64,000 nt of DNA from Allochromatium tepidum (GTDB lineage: Bacteria; Pseudomonadota; Gammaproteobacteria; Chromatiales; Chromatiaceae): NCBI RefSeq assembly GCF_018409545.1, contig NZ_AP024563.1, positions 2,651,001-2,715,000 of the forward strand. Reading direction: 5' to 3'. Every line of letters starts with the position of its first letter. Positions within the stretch are counted from its first letter, which is position 1. Shown here in pieces: positions 18,552 through 27,831 of this stretch. The position numbers were made by a program, and so were the translations under genes. The notes beneath the pieces were generated by a model that saw nothing but the letters and a program-made list of their open reading frames with translations, did no database searches and was not told the origin of the DNA.

Positions 18552-18640
18552 CGGGTAGAGGCCCTTGTTCCGGCCCACCGGACGCCGCATCTTGTCGGGG
18601 TCGAGCCAATCTCAACCCCCAACGAGCCCAGACCCGATCC

Positions 18641-19819
18641 ATGCCGCGCCGTATCCTGCCGATCCTGATCCTCGCTCTGGGGGTCGGGATCTTCGTCGCC
18701 CTCAAGGCGACCCGCCCCACCCCGCATCCCGTCCAGCCCAGTGAACGGATCTGGCGTGTGGAAGTGACTCAGGTCACGCCCGCCGATCATCGCCCGATCC
18801 TGGCGCTCTTCGGTCGGGTCGAGGCGCCGGATCGCCTCCAGGCCGCCGCGCCCGTGGCCGGACGGCTGCTGGAGGTTCATGTCCGCGACGGTGATCGCGT
18901 TGCGATCGGTGCCCTGCTGGCGCGGCTCGATCCGAACGATCTCCAGCCGCGTCTGACCAGGGCGCGCGCCGATCTGGAGAAAGAGCGTCTCAAACTGAGC
19001 CACGACCGTCAGGCGCTGGAGCAGGAACGCGAGATCCTGCGTCTGGCCCGACAGGCGCTGGAGCGCGCCGAGACCGTGCAGTCCAAGCAACTCGGCTCGG
19101 TCTCCAGCGTCGACGAGGCGCGCGAGCAATACGCCCGCGCCCAGCTCGCCGTGACACTGCGCGAGCAGTCGATCGCCGAACATCCGGCGCGGCTGGCGGC
19201 CCTGGAAGCGGCGCTGGCCGAAGCCGAACGCGATCTGGCGCGCGGCACCATCCACGCGCCCTTCGACGCCCGCATCGGCGTGGTCGCGGCGGCGCCGGGC
19301 GATCAGCTCCAGCCCAACCAGACCATCCTCACGCTCTATCCGCTCGATGGACTCTATGTGCGCGCCAAGGTGCCGGGCGTGCACAGCGAGGAACTGCGCG
19401 CCGCGCTCGACGGCGGCGAGCGCCTGACGGCCACCGGCTCGCACGCCGGCCGCCCGGTCAGGGCCGTGCTCGAACGGCTGGCCGGCGAGGCCGACGCGCG
19501 CGGCGTCGATGCCCTGCTGCGACTCGATCCCGAATCCAGCCTGCCGCTCGGCGCCTTCGTCGATCTGCGGCTGGAACGCCCGGTCGCGCCCGACACCATC
19601 GCCCTGCCCTTCGCCGCCCTGCATGGCGGAGATCGCGTCTTCGCGGTGCGCGACGGGCGGTTGAAAGGGCTGCGCATCGAACGGGTCGGCGAACTCGACA
19701 CCGGTGCCGGCGAGGGCCGCGTCCTGCTGCGCGTGCCCGAACTCCAGCCCGGCGAGCCGGTGATGCGCACCCACCTGCCCAATGCCATCGACAGCCTCAA
19801 GGTCGAGATCGTCGAATGA
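18641..19819 (+). CDS. RND efflux periplasmic adaptor (membrane fusion protein)
   Basis: Periplasmic adaptor of a tripartite RND pump. Of 392 residues, the first 25 form a membrane anchor (ILPILILALGVGIFVAL). Then come a lipoyl-like half (VAGRLLEVHVRDGDRVAIGALL), a long coiled-coil hairpin (about 105-195, QALEQEREILRLARQALERA), the second lipoyl half (TIHAPFDARIGVVAAAPGDQL) and beta-barrel and membrane-proximal domains. Its stop overlaps the start of the permease gene (ATGA), so the two are translationally coupled. No outer-membrane factor is encoded nearby and the substrate is unknown. Confidence 0.9.
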   Translation: MPRRILPILILALGVGIFVALKATRPTPHPVQPSERIWRVEVTQVTPADHRPILALFGRVEAPDRLQAAAPVAGRLLEVHVRDGDRVAIGALLARLDPNDLQPRLTRARADLEKERLKLSHDRQALEQEREILRLARQALERAETVQSKQLGSVSSVDEAREQYARAQLAVTLREQSIAEHPARLAALEAALAEAERDLARGTIHAPFDARIGVVAAAPGDQLQPNQTILTLYPLDGLYVRAKVPGVHSEELRAALDGGERLTATGSHAGRPVRAVLERLAGEADARGVDALLRLDPESSLPLGAFVDLRLERPVAPDTIALPFAALHGGDRVFAVRDGRLKGLRIERVGELDTGAGEGRVLLRVPELQPGEPVMRTHLPNAIDSLKVEIVE

Positions 19820-22800
19820 ATACGAGTCTGATCGCCGTCTTCGTCCGTCATCCGCTGCTGGCCAATCTGCTGATGGCCGGAATGCTGATCCTGGGCGCCA
19901 TCAGCCTGACGCGGATGAACATCCAGTTCTTCCCGACCTTCGCGCTCGACATCATCTCGGTGCGCGTGGTCTGGAGCGGGGCCTCGGCCGAGGACGTCGA
20001 GAGCGGCATCGTCATCCCGCTGGAAGAGCGGCTCAAGACCGTCGACGGACTCAAGAAGCTGACCGCGACCGCCGCCCAGGGCATCGCCAGTCTGTCGGTC
20101 GAACTCCAGGAGAACACCGACCCGCTGCTCGCGCTCGATCAGGTGCGCCAGCGGGTCGACGAGTTCCGCAATCTGCCCAGGGACGCCGAAACACCCCAGA
20201 TCAGCCGTATCTCGCGGTATGAGCCGGTGGCGCGGCTGCTGGTCTCCGGCCCGAGTCTGGCCGATCTGCGCCCCTGGGTGCGCCAGTTCGAGCGCGAGCT
20301 GCTGGCGCGCGGCATCGATCGCGTCGACCTCTCGGGTCTGCCCGAGGAGCGCATCGCCATCGAGGTGCCGGGGCGGGCGCTGGAGACGCTCGGACTCTCG
20401 CTCGACGGCATCGGCGAGCAGATCGGACGGATCGCGCGCGACCTGCCGTCCGGCATCGCCGGCGAGGCCGACGGCGCGCGCGAGCTGCGCAGTCTGGAAC
20501 AGCGTCGCGACCCGCTCGCCTTCGAGGATCTGGCCATCGTCAGCGACGAACGCGTGCTGGTGCGTCTGGGCGACGTGGCCGCCATCGTGCGCGAGGCGCG
20601 CCCGGCGAGTCTGACGCTCGAACCCATCCCGGTGGGACTCGACCCCGAGCCGCTCGCCGACAAACCGGCGAGCGTGGAACTGCTGGTCCAGCGTGCCGAA
20701 CAGGGCCATTCGCTCAAGGCGGCCAAGATCTTCGACGACTGGCTCGCCGACACCCGTTCGACCCTGCCGCCGGCGATCGATCTGCGCGTCTTCGATGCCC
20801 AGTGGGAAGTCATCGCCGACCGTATCGACCTGCTGATCCGCAACGGACTCCAGGGGCTGACCCTGGTGCTGATCCTGCTGTTCGTCTTTCTGCCGGGGCG
20901 GGTCGCCTTCTGGGTGGCGATGGGCATCCCGACCGCCTACATGGCCACGCTCGCCCTGCTCTGGGCCTTCGGCGGCAGCATCAACATGATGAGCCTGTTC
21001 GGGCTGCTGCTCACGCTCGGCATCATCGGCGACGATGCCATCGTGGTCGGCGAACATGCCGAAACGCGCTACCGTCTGGGTCTGCCGCCGGCGGAGGCCG
21101 CGCTGGTCGGCGCGCAACGCATGTTCTGGCCGATCGTCGCCTCGGGGCTGACCACCATCGCCGCCTTCCTGCCGCTGATGCTGGTCGGCGGCATCATGGG
21201 CAATATCCTCGGCGACATCCCCTTCGTGGCCATCATGGTGCTGGCGGCCTCGCTGCTGGAAGTCTTCTTGGTCATGCCGATGCATCTGCGTTCGGCCTTC
21301 GAGCATCACAAGGACGCGACCGTGCCGCGCTGGCGCGAGCGGGTGAACGCCGGATTCGATCATTTCCGCGATCAAATCTATCGGCCGCTGGTGGTCTGGG
21401 CGCTGCACTGGCGCGGGGTCACGGTCAGTCTGGTGGCTGTGTTCATGCTGCTGGCGATCGGGCTGCTGGCCGGCGGACGGGTGCCCTTCGTGTTCTTCCC
21501 CACGCCTGAGTCCCAGGTGGTCTTCGCCAACGCGACCTTCGTCGCCGGGACGCCGCGCGAGCAGACGGCGGCGTTCGTCAAGGAACTGGAACGCGCGCTG
21601 ATCGCGACCGATGAACAGTTCGGCGGCGGGCTGATCGAATCGGCGGTCGCCCGGCTCGGGTCGACGATTTCGGTGGGTGTCGGGGCGGGCGCTGCGGGCG
21701 ATCAGCTCGCCTCGATCCTGGTGCAGTTGGTGCCGTCGGAGTATCGCGAGGTGCGCAACGAGCCATTCCTCGCCGCCTGGCGCGCCAACACCCGGATGCC
21801 GGCCGGGCTGGAGAGTCTGGTGATCTCGGCACAGCGCGCCGGGCCGCCGGGGCGCGATCTGACGCTGCGGCTCATGGGTCAGGATGCCGACCGGCTCAAG
21901 TCCGCCGCGCTGGAGCTGGCGCAGAGTCTGGAGAGCGTGCCGGGCGTCTCGGACATGGTCGACGACATGCCGTTCGGGCGCGAACAGCTCATCTATCGGC
22001 TGACGCCGGCCGGTCAGGCGCTGGGTTTCACCACCGAGTCGCTCGGCCGCCAACTGCGCGCGGCCTTCGACGGCTATCCGGCGCAACTGGTCCAGGTCGG
22101 ACAGGACGAGCTGGAGGTGCGGGTGCTGCTTCCGCGCGCCGAGCGCGTCCGGCTCAATACCCTGGAACAACTGCTGGTGCGCGCGCCGGACGGGCGGTTC
22201 GTGCCCCTGACCACGGTGGCGAGCTGGGAGACCCGGCGCGGCTTCGAGGCCCTGCGTCACGCCGACGGACGGCTCGCCGTCGAGGTCTCGGCCGACATCG
22301 ATCGCGCGCTGGCCACGCCCGACAACGTCCGCGAAGCCCTGGAGCGCGATCTGCTGCCGCGTCTGGTGTCGCACTACGGCATCGACTACAGCTTCGAAGG
22401 CCGCGCCGCCGATCAGCGCGAGACGCTCGGCGACATGCGGCTGGGGCTGGTCCTGGGGTTGGTGCTGATCTATATGATCCTGGCGGCGGTGTTCGGAAGC
22501 TGGGGCTGGCCGCTGGTGGTGATGACCGCCATTCCGCTCGGCTTGGTCGGCGCGATCGGCGGGCACTGGATCCTGGGACTGGATCTGACGCTGCTGTCGC
22601 TGTTCGGGCTGTTTGGACTCTCCGGGATCGTGGTCAACAATGCCATCATCCTGGTCAGCATGTATCACGGGCTGCGCGAGGAGGGGATGGAGGTCGATGA
22701 GGCGCTGGTGGAGGCGGCGGTGTCGCGTCTGCGCGCGATGCTGCTGACCTCGGCGACGACGGTGGTGGGGCTGGGGCCGCTGATCTTCGAGACCAGTCTC

Positions 22801-22980
22801 CAGGCGCAGTTCCTGATCCCGATGGCGGTGTCGCTGGCGTTCGGGGTCGGCTTCTCGACCGTGCTGGTGCTGATCTTCACCCCGGCGCTGCTGTCGCTGC
22901 ATGAGAGTCTGCATCGGCGTCTGGCGCGCGGTTGGGCCTGGCTCAATGGTCGGCCGTATCGCCCTCAACAGGCTCGCTAG
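19816..22980 (+). CDS. RND superfamily efflux permease (AcrB/HAE1-type)
   Basis: Proton-driven inner-membrane exporter of 1054 residues. It has the duplicated RND layout: membrane helix 1 (HPLLANLLMAGMLILGAISL), the periplasmic porter domain, helices 2-6, a second porter domain and helices 8-12. The proton-relay acidic pair lies in the fourth helix (GIIGDDAIVVGEHAE). The C-terminal half has SGIVVNNAIILVSMYHGLRE. It forms an operon with the adaptor upstream. The substrate cannot be inferred. A 140-bp gap follows before the mprF-like gene, where I see nothing recognisable. Confidence 0.92.
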   Translation: MNTSLIAVFVRHPLLANLLMAGMLILGAISLTRMNIQFFPTFALDIISVRVVWSGASAEDVESGIVIPLEERLKTVDGLKKLTATAAQGIASLSVELQENTDPLLALDQVRQRVDEFRNLPRDAETPQISRISRYEPVARLLVSGPSLADLRPWVRQFERELLARGIDRVDLSGLPEERIAIEVPGRALETLGLSLDGIGEQIGRIARDLPSGIAGEADGARELRSLEQRRDPLAFEDLAIVSDERVLVRLGDVAAIVREARPASLTLEPIPVGLDPEPLADKPASVELLVQRAEQGHSLKAAKIFDDWLADTRSTLPPAIDLRVFDAQWEVIADRIDLLIRNGLQGLTLVLILLFVFLPGRVAFWVAMGIPTAYMATLALLWAFGGSINMMSLFGLLLTLGIIGDDAIVVGEHAETRYRLGLPPAEAALVGAQRMFWPIVASGLTTIAAFLPLMLVGGIMGNILGDIPFVAIMVLAASLLEVFLVMPMHLRSAFEHHKDATVPRWRERVNAGFDHFRDQIYRPLVVWALHWRGVTVSLVAVFMLLAIGLLAGGRVPFVFFPTPESQVVFANATFVAGTPREQTAAFVKELERALIATDEQFGGGLIESAVARLGSTISVGVGAGAAGDQLASILVQLVPSEYREVRNEPFLAAWRANTRMPAGLESLVISAQRAGPPGRDLTLRLMGQDADRLKSAALELAQSLESVPGVSDMVDDMPFGREQLIYRLTPAGQALGFTTESLGRQLRAAFDGYPAQLVQVGQDELEVRVLLPRAERVRLNTLEQLLVRAPDGRFVPLTTVASWETRRGFEALRHADGRLAVEVSADIDRALATPDNVREALERDLLPRLVSHYGIDYSFEGRAADQRETLGDMRLGLVLGLVLIYMILAAVFGSWGWPLVVMTAIPLGLVGAIGGHWILGLDLTLLSLFGLFGLSGIVVNNAIILVSMYHGLREEGMEVDEALVEAAVSRLRAMLLTSATTVVGLGPLIFETSLQAQFLIPMAVSLAFGVGFSTVLVLIFTPALLSLHESLHRRLARGWAWLNGRPYRPQQAR

Positions 22981-23120
22981 CGACCCCGAGATCACAGGCT
23001 CGAATCGCTCACGTCACACCGGCAACGCTTGCTTGTGGCGTGCTATCCGGCGTGGGATGATCGCGCCGGCAACCTCCCGATGCGTCCTCGATCCATTCGG
23101 CCTCAACGCCCCAGACCACC

Positions 23121-25775
23121 ATGATGTCCTCCCTCAAGACAGAGTCCGCCCGGCTGCACGACGATCACAATCCAAGCGCCATCTCGCTCCTCGGCTGGCT
23201 GCGCCGCGCCGTCCCGCCGCTGCTGATCCTGGTGACGGTGCTCGCCGCCTGGAACGAGCTCCAGGGGTTCGACGTCCACGCCCTGCACGAGAGCGTGCGC
23301 CGACTGCCGGTCGGTCTGCTGATCGGGCTGCAATTGCTCGCATTCGCCGCCGTCGCCCAGATGATCCTCTACGACTGGTGGATGGCGCGCTGGCTCAAGC
23401 TGGATCTGCCGCTGCCCAAGCTCGCCCGCTATAGCTGGGTGGCCAACACCATCAACAACCTGGTCGGACTCTCGGGTCTGGCCGGTTCCGGCATCCGCCT
23501 CCTGCTGCTCACGCGCGAGGGGGTGGCGACCCGCACCGCCTCGATCTATGCGGGCTTGATCATGCTCTCGATCCCGGTGGGACTCTCGGTGCTGATCCTG
23601 TTCGCGCTGCTCCAAGGGTATACCACGCTGGTACCGGGGATCATTCCGCAATGGGCCGTGAGCGCCGTGCTGATCGCCTATGCCGCCTATCTGCCGGCCT
23701 TCCTCGTGCTGGTGGGCAGTCGGGCCGTGCTGCACCGGGTGCTGAGCGGCGAGACCCGACTCGGCTGGTCGTGCGGATTGGGGCTGGTCGCGCTCTCGGT
23801 GATCGACTGGCTGCTGGCGGTGCTGGTCGCCTGGTGCTGTCTGGCCGCCACGGGCGCGCCCATCGCGCCGGGTCTCTTCCTCGCCGCCTTCACCTTCGCG
23901 GCGACCCTGGGCGTGGTGAGCCTGATCCCCGGCGGGATCGGCGTCTTCGATGCCGCGCTGCTGGTGATGCTGACGGGCGCCGGCGCTCCCGCCGAGGCGT
24001 CGGCGGCGGGGGTGCTGATCTTCCGGCTGGTCTATTACCTGATTCCCTGGCTGACCGGCGTCTATCTTGGGAGCGGACTGCTGACCTCGACCGAGTCGCC
24101 GGTCCTGACCCGGTTCGCGCGGCACTGCCAGGACAATCCGCTGCTCGGTCTGCTGCGGCTGTCGCTCCAGATCGTCTCGCATCTGGGCATGCGCCTGCTC
24201 GCCCTGCTCACCTTCGCCACCGGACTGCTCCTGCTCGCCTCCGCCGCCCTGCCGACCCTGGAGGAGCGCCTGGAGCGCCTGCTGCTGGTGCTGCCGCAGG
24301 GCGCCATCGAACTGTCCCATCTGCTCTCGGTGGGCGTCGGGGTGCTGCTGATCGCCCTGGCGCGTGGGATCGGAAAACAGGTGCGTAGCGCCTACCGGAT
24401 CTCGCTTCCGCTGCTCCTGGGCGGCGCCCTGCTCAGTCTGTTGAAGGGCGCTGCGGCAGAACAGGTGGTCTTCCTGCTGGTCGTGGCCGGACTGCTCCGG
24501 CTGAGACGCGAAGCCTTCTACCGTGTCTCCTACCCGCTGCTCGGCCCGCGCAGTCTGCTGTGGCTGCTGGCACTCCTGGCCAGCGTCGCCGGTTATGTCC
24601 TGTTCGGCGCCTGGCTGCACGCCGAGGGACTCGGCGACCCCGGACTCTGGCTCCAGTCCGGACCCGATCAGCACAGCGCCCGCTTCCTGCGCTCGCTGCC
24701 GCTAGCGATCCTGGTGCTGGCCGGCTGGCTCGCCTGGGGGCTGTTCCGCATGCCCCGGCCCGAATTCCCGCCGACCGATCGCGCCGCGCTCGTCCAGGCA
24801 CGCGACTGGCTCGAAGCCAACGACGGCGGAACCTTCGCCCATCTGCTGTTCATGGGCGACAAGCATCTGCTCCAGGCCGCCGATGGGCGCTGTCTGATCC
24901 AGTACAAACGGATACGCAATCGTCTGGTCGCCCTGGGCGATCCCATGGGAGACACGCAATCGCTGGCGCGCGCGCTGCTCGAATTCCGCGATCTGGCCGA
25001 TCAGCACGACCTCGACCCGGTGTTCTACGAGATCGGCAACGCGCATCTGCATCTCTATCACGACTGCGGCTTCGCGCTGTTCAAGGCCGGCGAGATGGGG
25101 CTGGTGTCGCTGGCCGATTTCACGCTTGCCGGACAGCGCAACAAGAGTCTGCGCACCAAGGTCAATCGCGCCGTGCGCGACGGCTTGACATTTGAGGCGC
25201 TGCGGACGCCGCCGGACGAGCCGACCTGGGCCGAACTGGAATCGGTGTCGAACGCTTGGCTGAGCGAGCGCGGCAGCGGCGAAAAAGGCTTTTCATTGGG
25301 CACCTTCGACCGCGACTATCTGTCCTGGGGACCGCTGCTGCTGGTGCGTCAAGGTGGGCGCCTCATCGCCTTCGCCAGTCTGATGCCCTCTTATCGCGGT
25401 CGTCAGGAGATAGGGATCGACCTGATGCGGTATCTGCCCGGCGTCCCCTATGTGACCATGGACTTCCTGTTCACACGGGCGATCGAGTGGGCGCGCGACG
25501 AGGGTTACGCCTGGCTCAATCTGGGCATGGCGCCCCTGAGCGGTGTCGGCAAGATCCGCTATGCCCGTCCCGACGAACGTCTGGCGCGACTGGCCTACGA
25601 CTATGGCAACCGGCTCTACAACTACAAGGGACTGCGCGACTTCAAGGAGAAATTCCACCCGGTCTGGCAGAGCCGCTATATTGCCTATCCGTTCTATCGT
25701 TCGCTGCCGACGCTCCTGATCGATCTGGCCGCCCTGATCGCCGGGGGCTACGGACGCCTCCTGATCAAACCCTGA
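23121..25775 (+). CDS. mprF: MprF-like aminoacyl-phosphatidylglycerol synthase/flippase
   Basis: Bifunctional membrane enzyme that transfers an amino acid (usually Lys or Ala) from aminoacyl-tRNA to phosphatidylglycerol and flips the product. The 884-residue protein has about 14 hydrophobic segments (residues 30-540; flippase part with NNLVGLSGLAGSGIRLLLLT and LIPGGIGVFDAALL) and a C-terminal cytosolic GNAT-like synthase domain (about 550-870; HLLFMGDKHLLQAADGRCLI, YEIGNAHLHLYHDCGFALFK, WLNLGMAPLSGVGK). The downstream gene, 9 bp away, is AcvB/VirJ-like, a lysyl-PG hydrolase family, which suggests Lys-PG is the product. Which amino acid is used is inferred only. Confidence 0.9.
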   Translation: MMSSLKTESARLHDDHNPSAISLLGWLRRAVPPLLILVTVLAAWNELQGFDVHALHESVRRLPVGLLIGLQLLAFAAVAQMILYDWWMARWLKLDLPLPKLARYSWVANTINNLVGLSGLAGSGIRLLLLTREGVATRTASIYAGLIMLSIPVGLSVLILFALLQGYTTLVPGIIPQWAVSAVLIAYAAYLPAFLVLVGSRAVLHRVLSGETRLGWSCGLGLVALSVIDWLLAVLVAWCCLAATGAPIAPGLFLAAFTFAATLGVVSLIPGGIGVFDAALLVMLTGAGAPAEASAAGVLIFRLVYYLIPWLTGVYLGSGLLTSTESPVLTRFARHCQDNPLLGLLRLSLQIVSHLGMRLLALLTFATGLLLLASAALPTLEERLERLLLVLPQGAIELSHLLSVGVGVLLIALARGIGKQVRSAYRISLPLLLGGALLSLLKGAAAEQVVFLLVVAGLLRLRREAFYRVSYPLLGPRSLLWLLALLASVAGYVLFGAWLHAEGLGDPGLWLQSGPDQHSARFLRSLPLAILVLAGWLAWGLFRMPRPEFPPTDRAALVQARDWLEANDGGTFAHLLFMGDKHLLQAADGRCLIQYKRIRNRLVALGDPMGDTQSLARALLEFRDLADQHDLDPVFYEIGNAHLHLYHDCGFALFKAGEMGLVSLADFTLAGQRNKSLRTKVNRAVRDGLTFEALRTPPDEPTWAELESVSNAWLSERGSGEKGFSLGTFDRDYLSWGPLLLVRQGGRLIAFASLMPSYRGRQEIGIDLMRYLPGVPYVTMDFLFTRAIEWARDEGYAWLNLGMAPLSGVGKIRYARPDERLARLAYDYGNRLYNYKGLRDFKEKFHPVWQSRYIAYPFYRSLPTLLIDLAALIAGGYGRLLIKP

Positions 25776-25784
25776 TCCACGACC

Positions 25785-27308
25785 ATGCGCCTCATCTCCA
25801 TGCCCTTCCGGATCATCCGGTTCGCGCGACGGCGGCCGATGCTGCTGTGTCTGCTGGCGTTCGCCGCCCCGGCGCCCGCCGTCGTCCACGAGCAGACCCT
25901 GAACCACGCTGGGCGGGCGCTGCATCTGGTCTACCCGCAAGACGCGCCGCAAGGGATGGTGCTCTTCCTGCCGGGTTCAGCAGGCTGGGACGATGCCGCA
26001 CGCTCCAGGGCGCGCGAAGTCGCCAATTTGGACTATCTGGTCGTCGGGATCGACTGGTCGCATCCGGCGCCGAAACCGCCCTGGTGGGATCTGGGGTCGC
26101 ATCTGGCGCGCGGTCTGCACTGGCTCGACAGACGCTGGGCCGGGCAACCGGACGTGCCAACGGACACGGCCTGCTGGGACATGGGCGCCGAGCTGGCCGA
26201 AACGGCGCGCTGGTCGCGGGCGCGCGTTGCACTGCCCAAGGGCCGGCTGCCGATCCTGCTGGGCCAGGACGAGGGCGCGGCCCTGGTCTACACGGCGCTG
26301 CTGCAATCGCCCCCGCGCCGATTCCATGCGGCGCTGAGCCTGGATTTCCGTCCGCGCTGGCCAGTCGCGACGCTGCCCTGCGAATGCGCCGGCTGGAGCG
26401 CCGCGCGACTGGAGGGCGACCAGTTGAAACCCGCCCCTCAGGTTCCGGCGGCCTGGTTCCTGTTCGAGCAGAACGGCTCGCCGGACGACTCGGAACGCGC
26501 CGCCGCCTTCATCGATGGGATGGGCAATGCGCGTCTGGCGAGCGAGGCACCGCTCCCGGCGTCCACAGCGCCGGCAGAGACGGATCAGACGAGCGATACC
26601 GAGCCGCTCTCGCCGTTCCTCTCGCTCCTGCAATGGCTCGATCCGCGCATCCCCGATCAGGTCGGGGTGGTCTCGGCCCAGGCCGACACCGCCGGTCTGC
26701 CGCTCACCGAGGTCCGGGCCGAGCACGAAGACCCCACGACCTTCGCCATCATGCTCTCGGGCGACGGCGGCTGGGCGGCGCTCGACCGGAGTGTGAGCGC
26801 AACCCTGGCCGAACAGGGTGTCAGCACGGTCGGCTGGGATGCGTTGAGCTATTTCTGGAAACCGCGTTCACCGGACGAGACGGCGGCGGATCTGACACGG
26901 GTGCTGCGTCATTATCTGGAGACCTGGCACAAGGAGCGGGTGGTCCTGATCGGCTACTCGTTCGGCGCCGAGGTCATGCCCTTCATGGCCAATGGTCTGC
27001 CGCCCGAGCTGCGTTCGCGCGTCTCGCTCGTGGCTTTGCTCGGGCTCGGGCCGACGGCCGTGTTCGAGTTCCACATGAGCGACTGGCTCGGCGGCGCGCG
27101 CGGCGAGCAGGCCCGTCCGGTGCGTCCTCAGATCGAGCAGCTCGGCTGGACGCGCACGCTCTGCATTCATGGGCTGGAGGAAGAAAACAGCCTCTGTCCC
27201 GAGTTGCAACCACTCGGCGTCAGGGTCGAGGGCGTCCCCGGCGATCATCACTTCGACGAGGACTACGCGGGAGTCGCGCGGCTGATATTGAGAGGTCTGG
27301 CGCCCTGA
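25785..27308 (+). CDS. AcvB/VirJ-like periplasmic hydrolase
   Basis: The 507-residue protein has an N-terminal hydrophobic signal (PMLLCLLAFAAPAPAVV) followed by two alpha/beta-hydrolase-like halves. The C-terminal VirJ half carries MLSGDGGWAALDRSV and the nucleophile elbow GYSFGAEVMPF, with a late GDHHFD histidine. Agrobacterium AcvB of this family hydrolyses lysyl-phosphatidylglycerol. Close linkage to the mprF-like gene (9 bp) mirrors the known lpiA-acvB operons and suggests a make/unmake pair for cationic lipid. Its length matches two-domain AcvB rather than single-domain VirJ. Confidence 0.85.
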   Translation: MRLISMPFRIIRFARRRPMLLCLLAFAAPAPAVVHEQTLNHAGRALHLVYPQDAPQGMVLFLPGSAGWDDAARSRAREVANLDYLVVGIDWSHPAPKPPWWDLGSHLARGLHWLDRRWAGQPDVPTDTACWDMGAELAETARWSRARVALPKGRLPILLGQDEGAALVYTALLQSPPRRFHAALSLDFRPRWPVATLPCECAGWSAARLEGDQLKPAPQVPAAWFLFEQNGSPDDSERAAAFIDGMGNARLASEAPLPASTAPAETDQTSDTEPLSPFLSLLQWLDPRIPDQVGVVSAQADTAGLPLTEVRAEHEDPTTFAIMLSGDGGWAALDRSVSATLAEQGVSTVGWDALSYFWKPRSPDETAADLTRVLRHYLETWHKERVVLIGYSFGAEVMPFMANGLPPELRSRVSLVALLGLGPTAVFEFHMSDWLGGARGEQARPVRPQIEQLGWTRTLCIHGLEEENSLCPELQPLGVRVEGVPGDHHFDEDYAGVARLILRGLAP

Positions 27309-27312
27309 TCGA

Positions 27313-27591
27313 TCAAGCCCGAATCAGGGTGACACACCGTCCGGCCGGGGTCTGGCGCTCCAGACTGGTGGTACGCGCCTCGATCGGCGGCTGACCGGAT
27401 CGGCGATCGAAGATCACCAGCCAGCCGAAGTCCAGCCCCAGATCGGCCAGATAGTCGTCGAGCCGGCGCAAACCCTCGGGGAGCGGGTCGGGCCGTCCGT
27501 CGCGCCAGACCTTGAGTTCGATGCCCAAGGTCAGGGACGCATAGCGCAGGCAAAGATCCATCCGTCCCGAGCCGATGGCGTATTCGCGCGC
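27313..27591 (-). pseudogene. Truncated C-terminal fragment of ATPase/PD-(D/E)XK-like protein
   Basis: About 92 codons read EYAIGSGRMDLCLRY, then LGIELKVWRDGRPDPL and FGWLVIFDRRSGQPPIEART to a stop at 27313. The GxGRxD...ELK arrangement is a PD-(D/E)XK nuclease-like core. In the family as I recall it, this region is the C-terminus of a protein of roughly 500 residues with an N-terminal AAA ATPase; no such part is upstream, only about 30 unrelated codons. A second, shorter fossil of the same family is at 4466-4588. The remaining 27592-27831 holds nothing I recognise. Confidence 0.65.
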
Positions 27592-27831
27592 TCCAGGCTG
27601 CCGACCCCTCAGGTTATCCCGCAGAGTTCTGCCTATGCGCGAGACCCCTCCAGCCCCAGCGTCCCGCTTCGATTCCGCCATGGTCGCCGCCGGAATCGCG
27701 GAGAATCATCGGCCATATTTTCGCCGCCGGCTGCGGTTCTATCCGGACTTTTGCCGGAAGTACCAACAAGACTCCACCCATCATTCAAGCCTCACCGCCT
27801 TCGACGCCAAGCTCCGGGACCAAGCCCCCTG

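Noticed and set aside
17560..18720. Upstream extension of rlmH to a 544-residue protein
   Set aside because: The extension lies antisense to tatA and tatB and has no family similarity; the last 157 residues alone are a full RlmH.
19354..22995. 1213-codon open frame on the minus strand opposite the RND operon
   Set aside because: A shadow of the RND permease and adaptor; low-complexity Gln/Arg/His composition and no motif.
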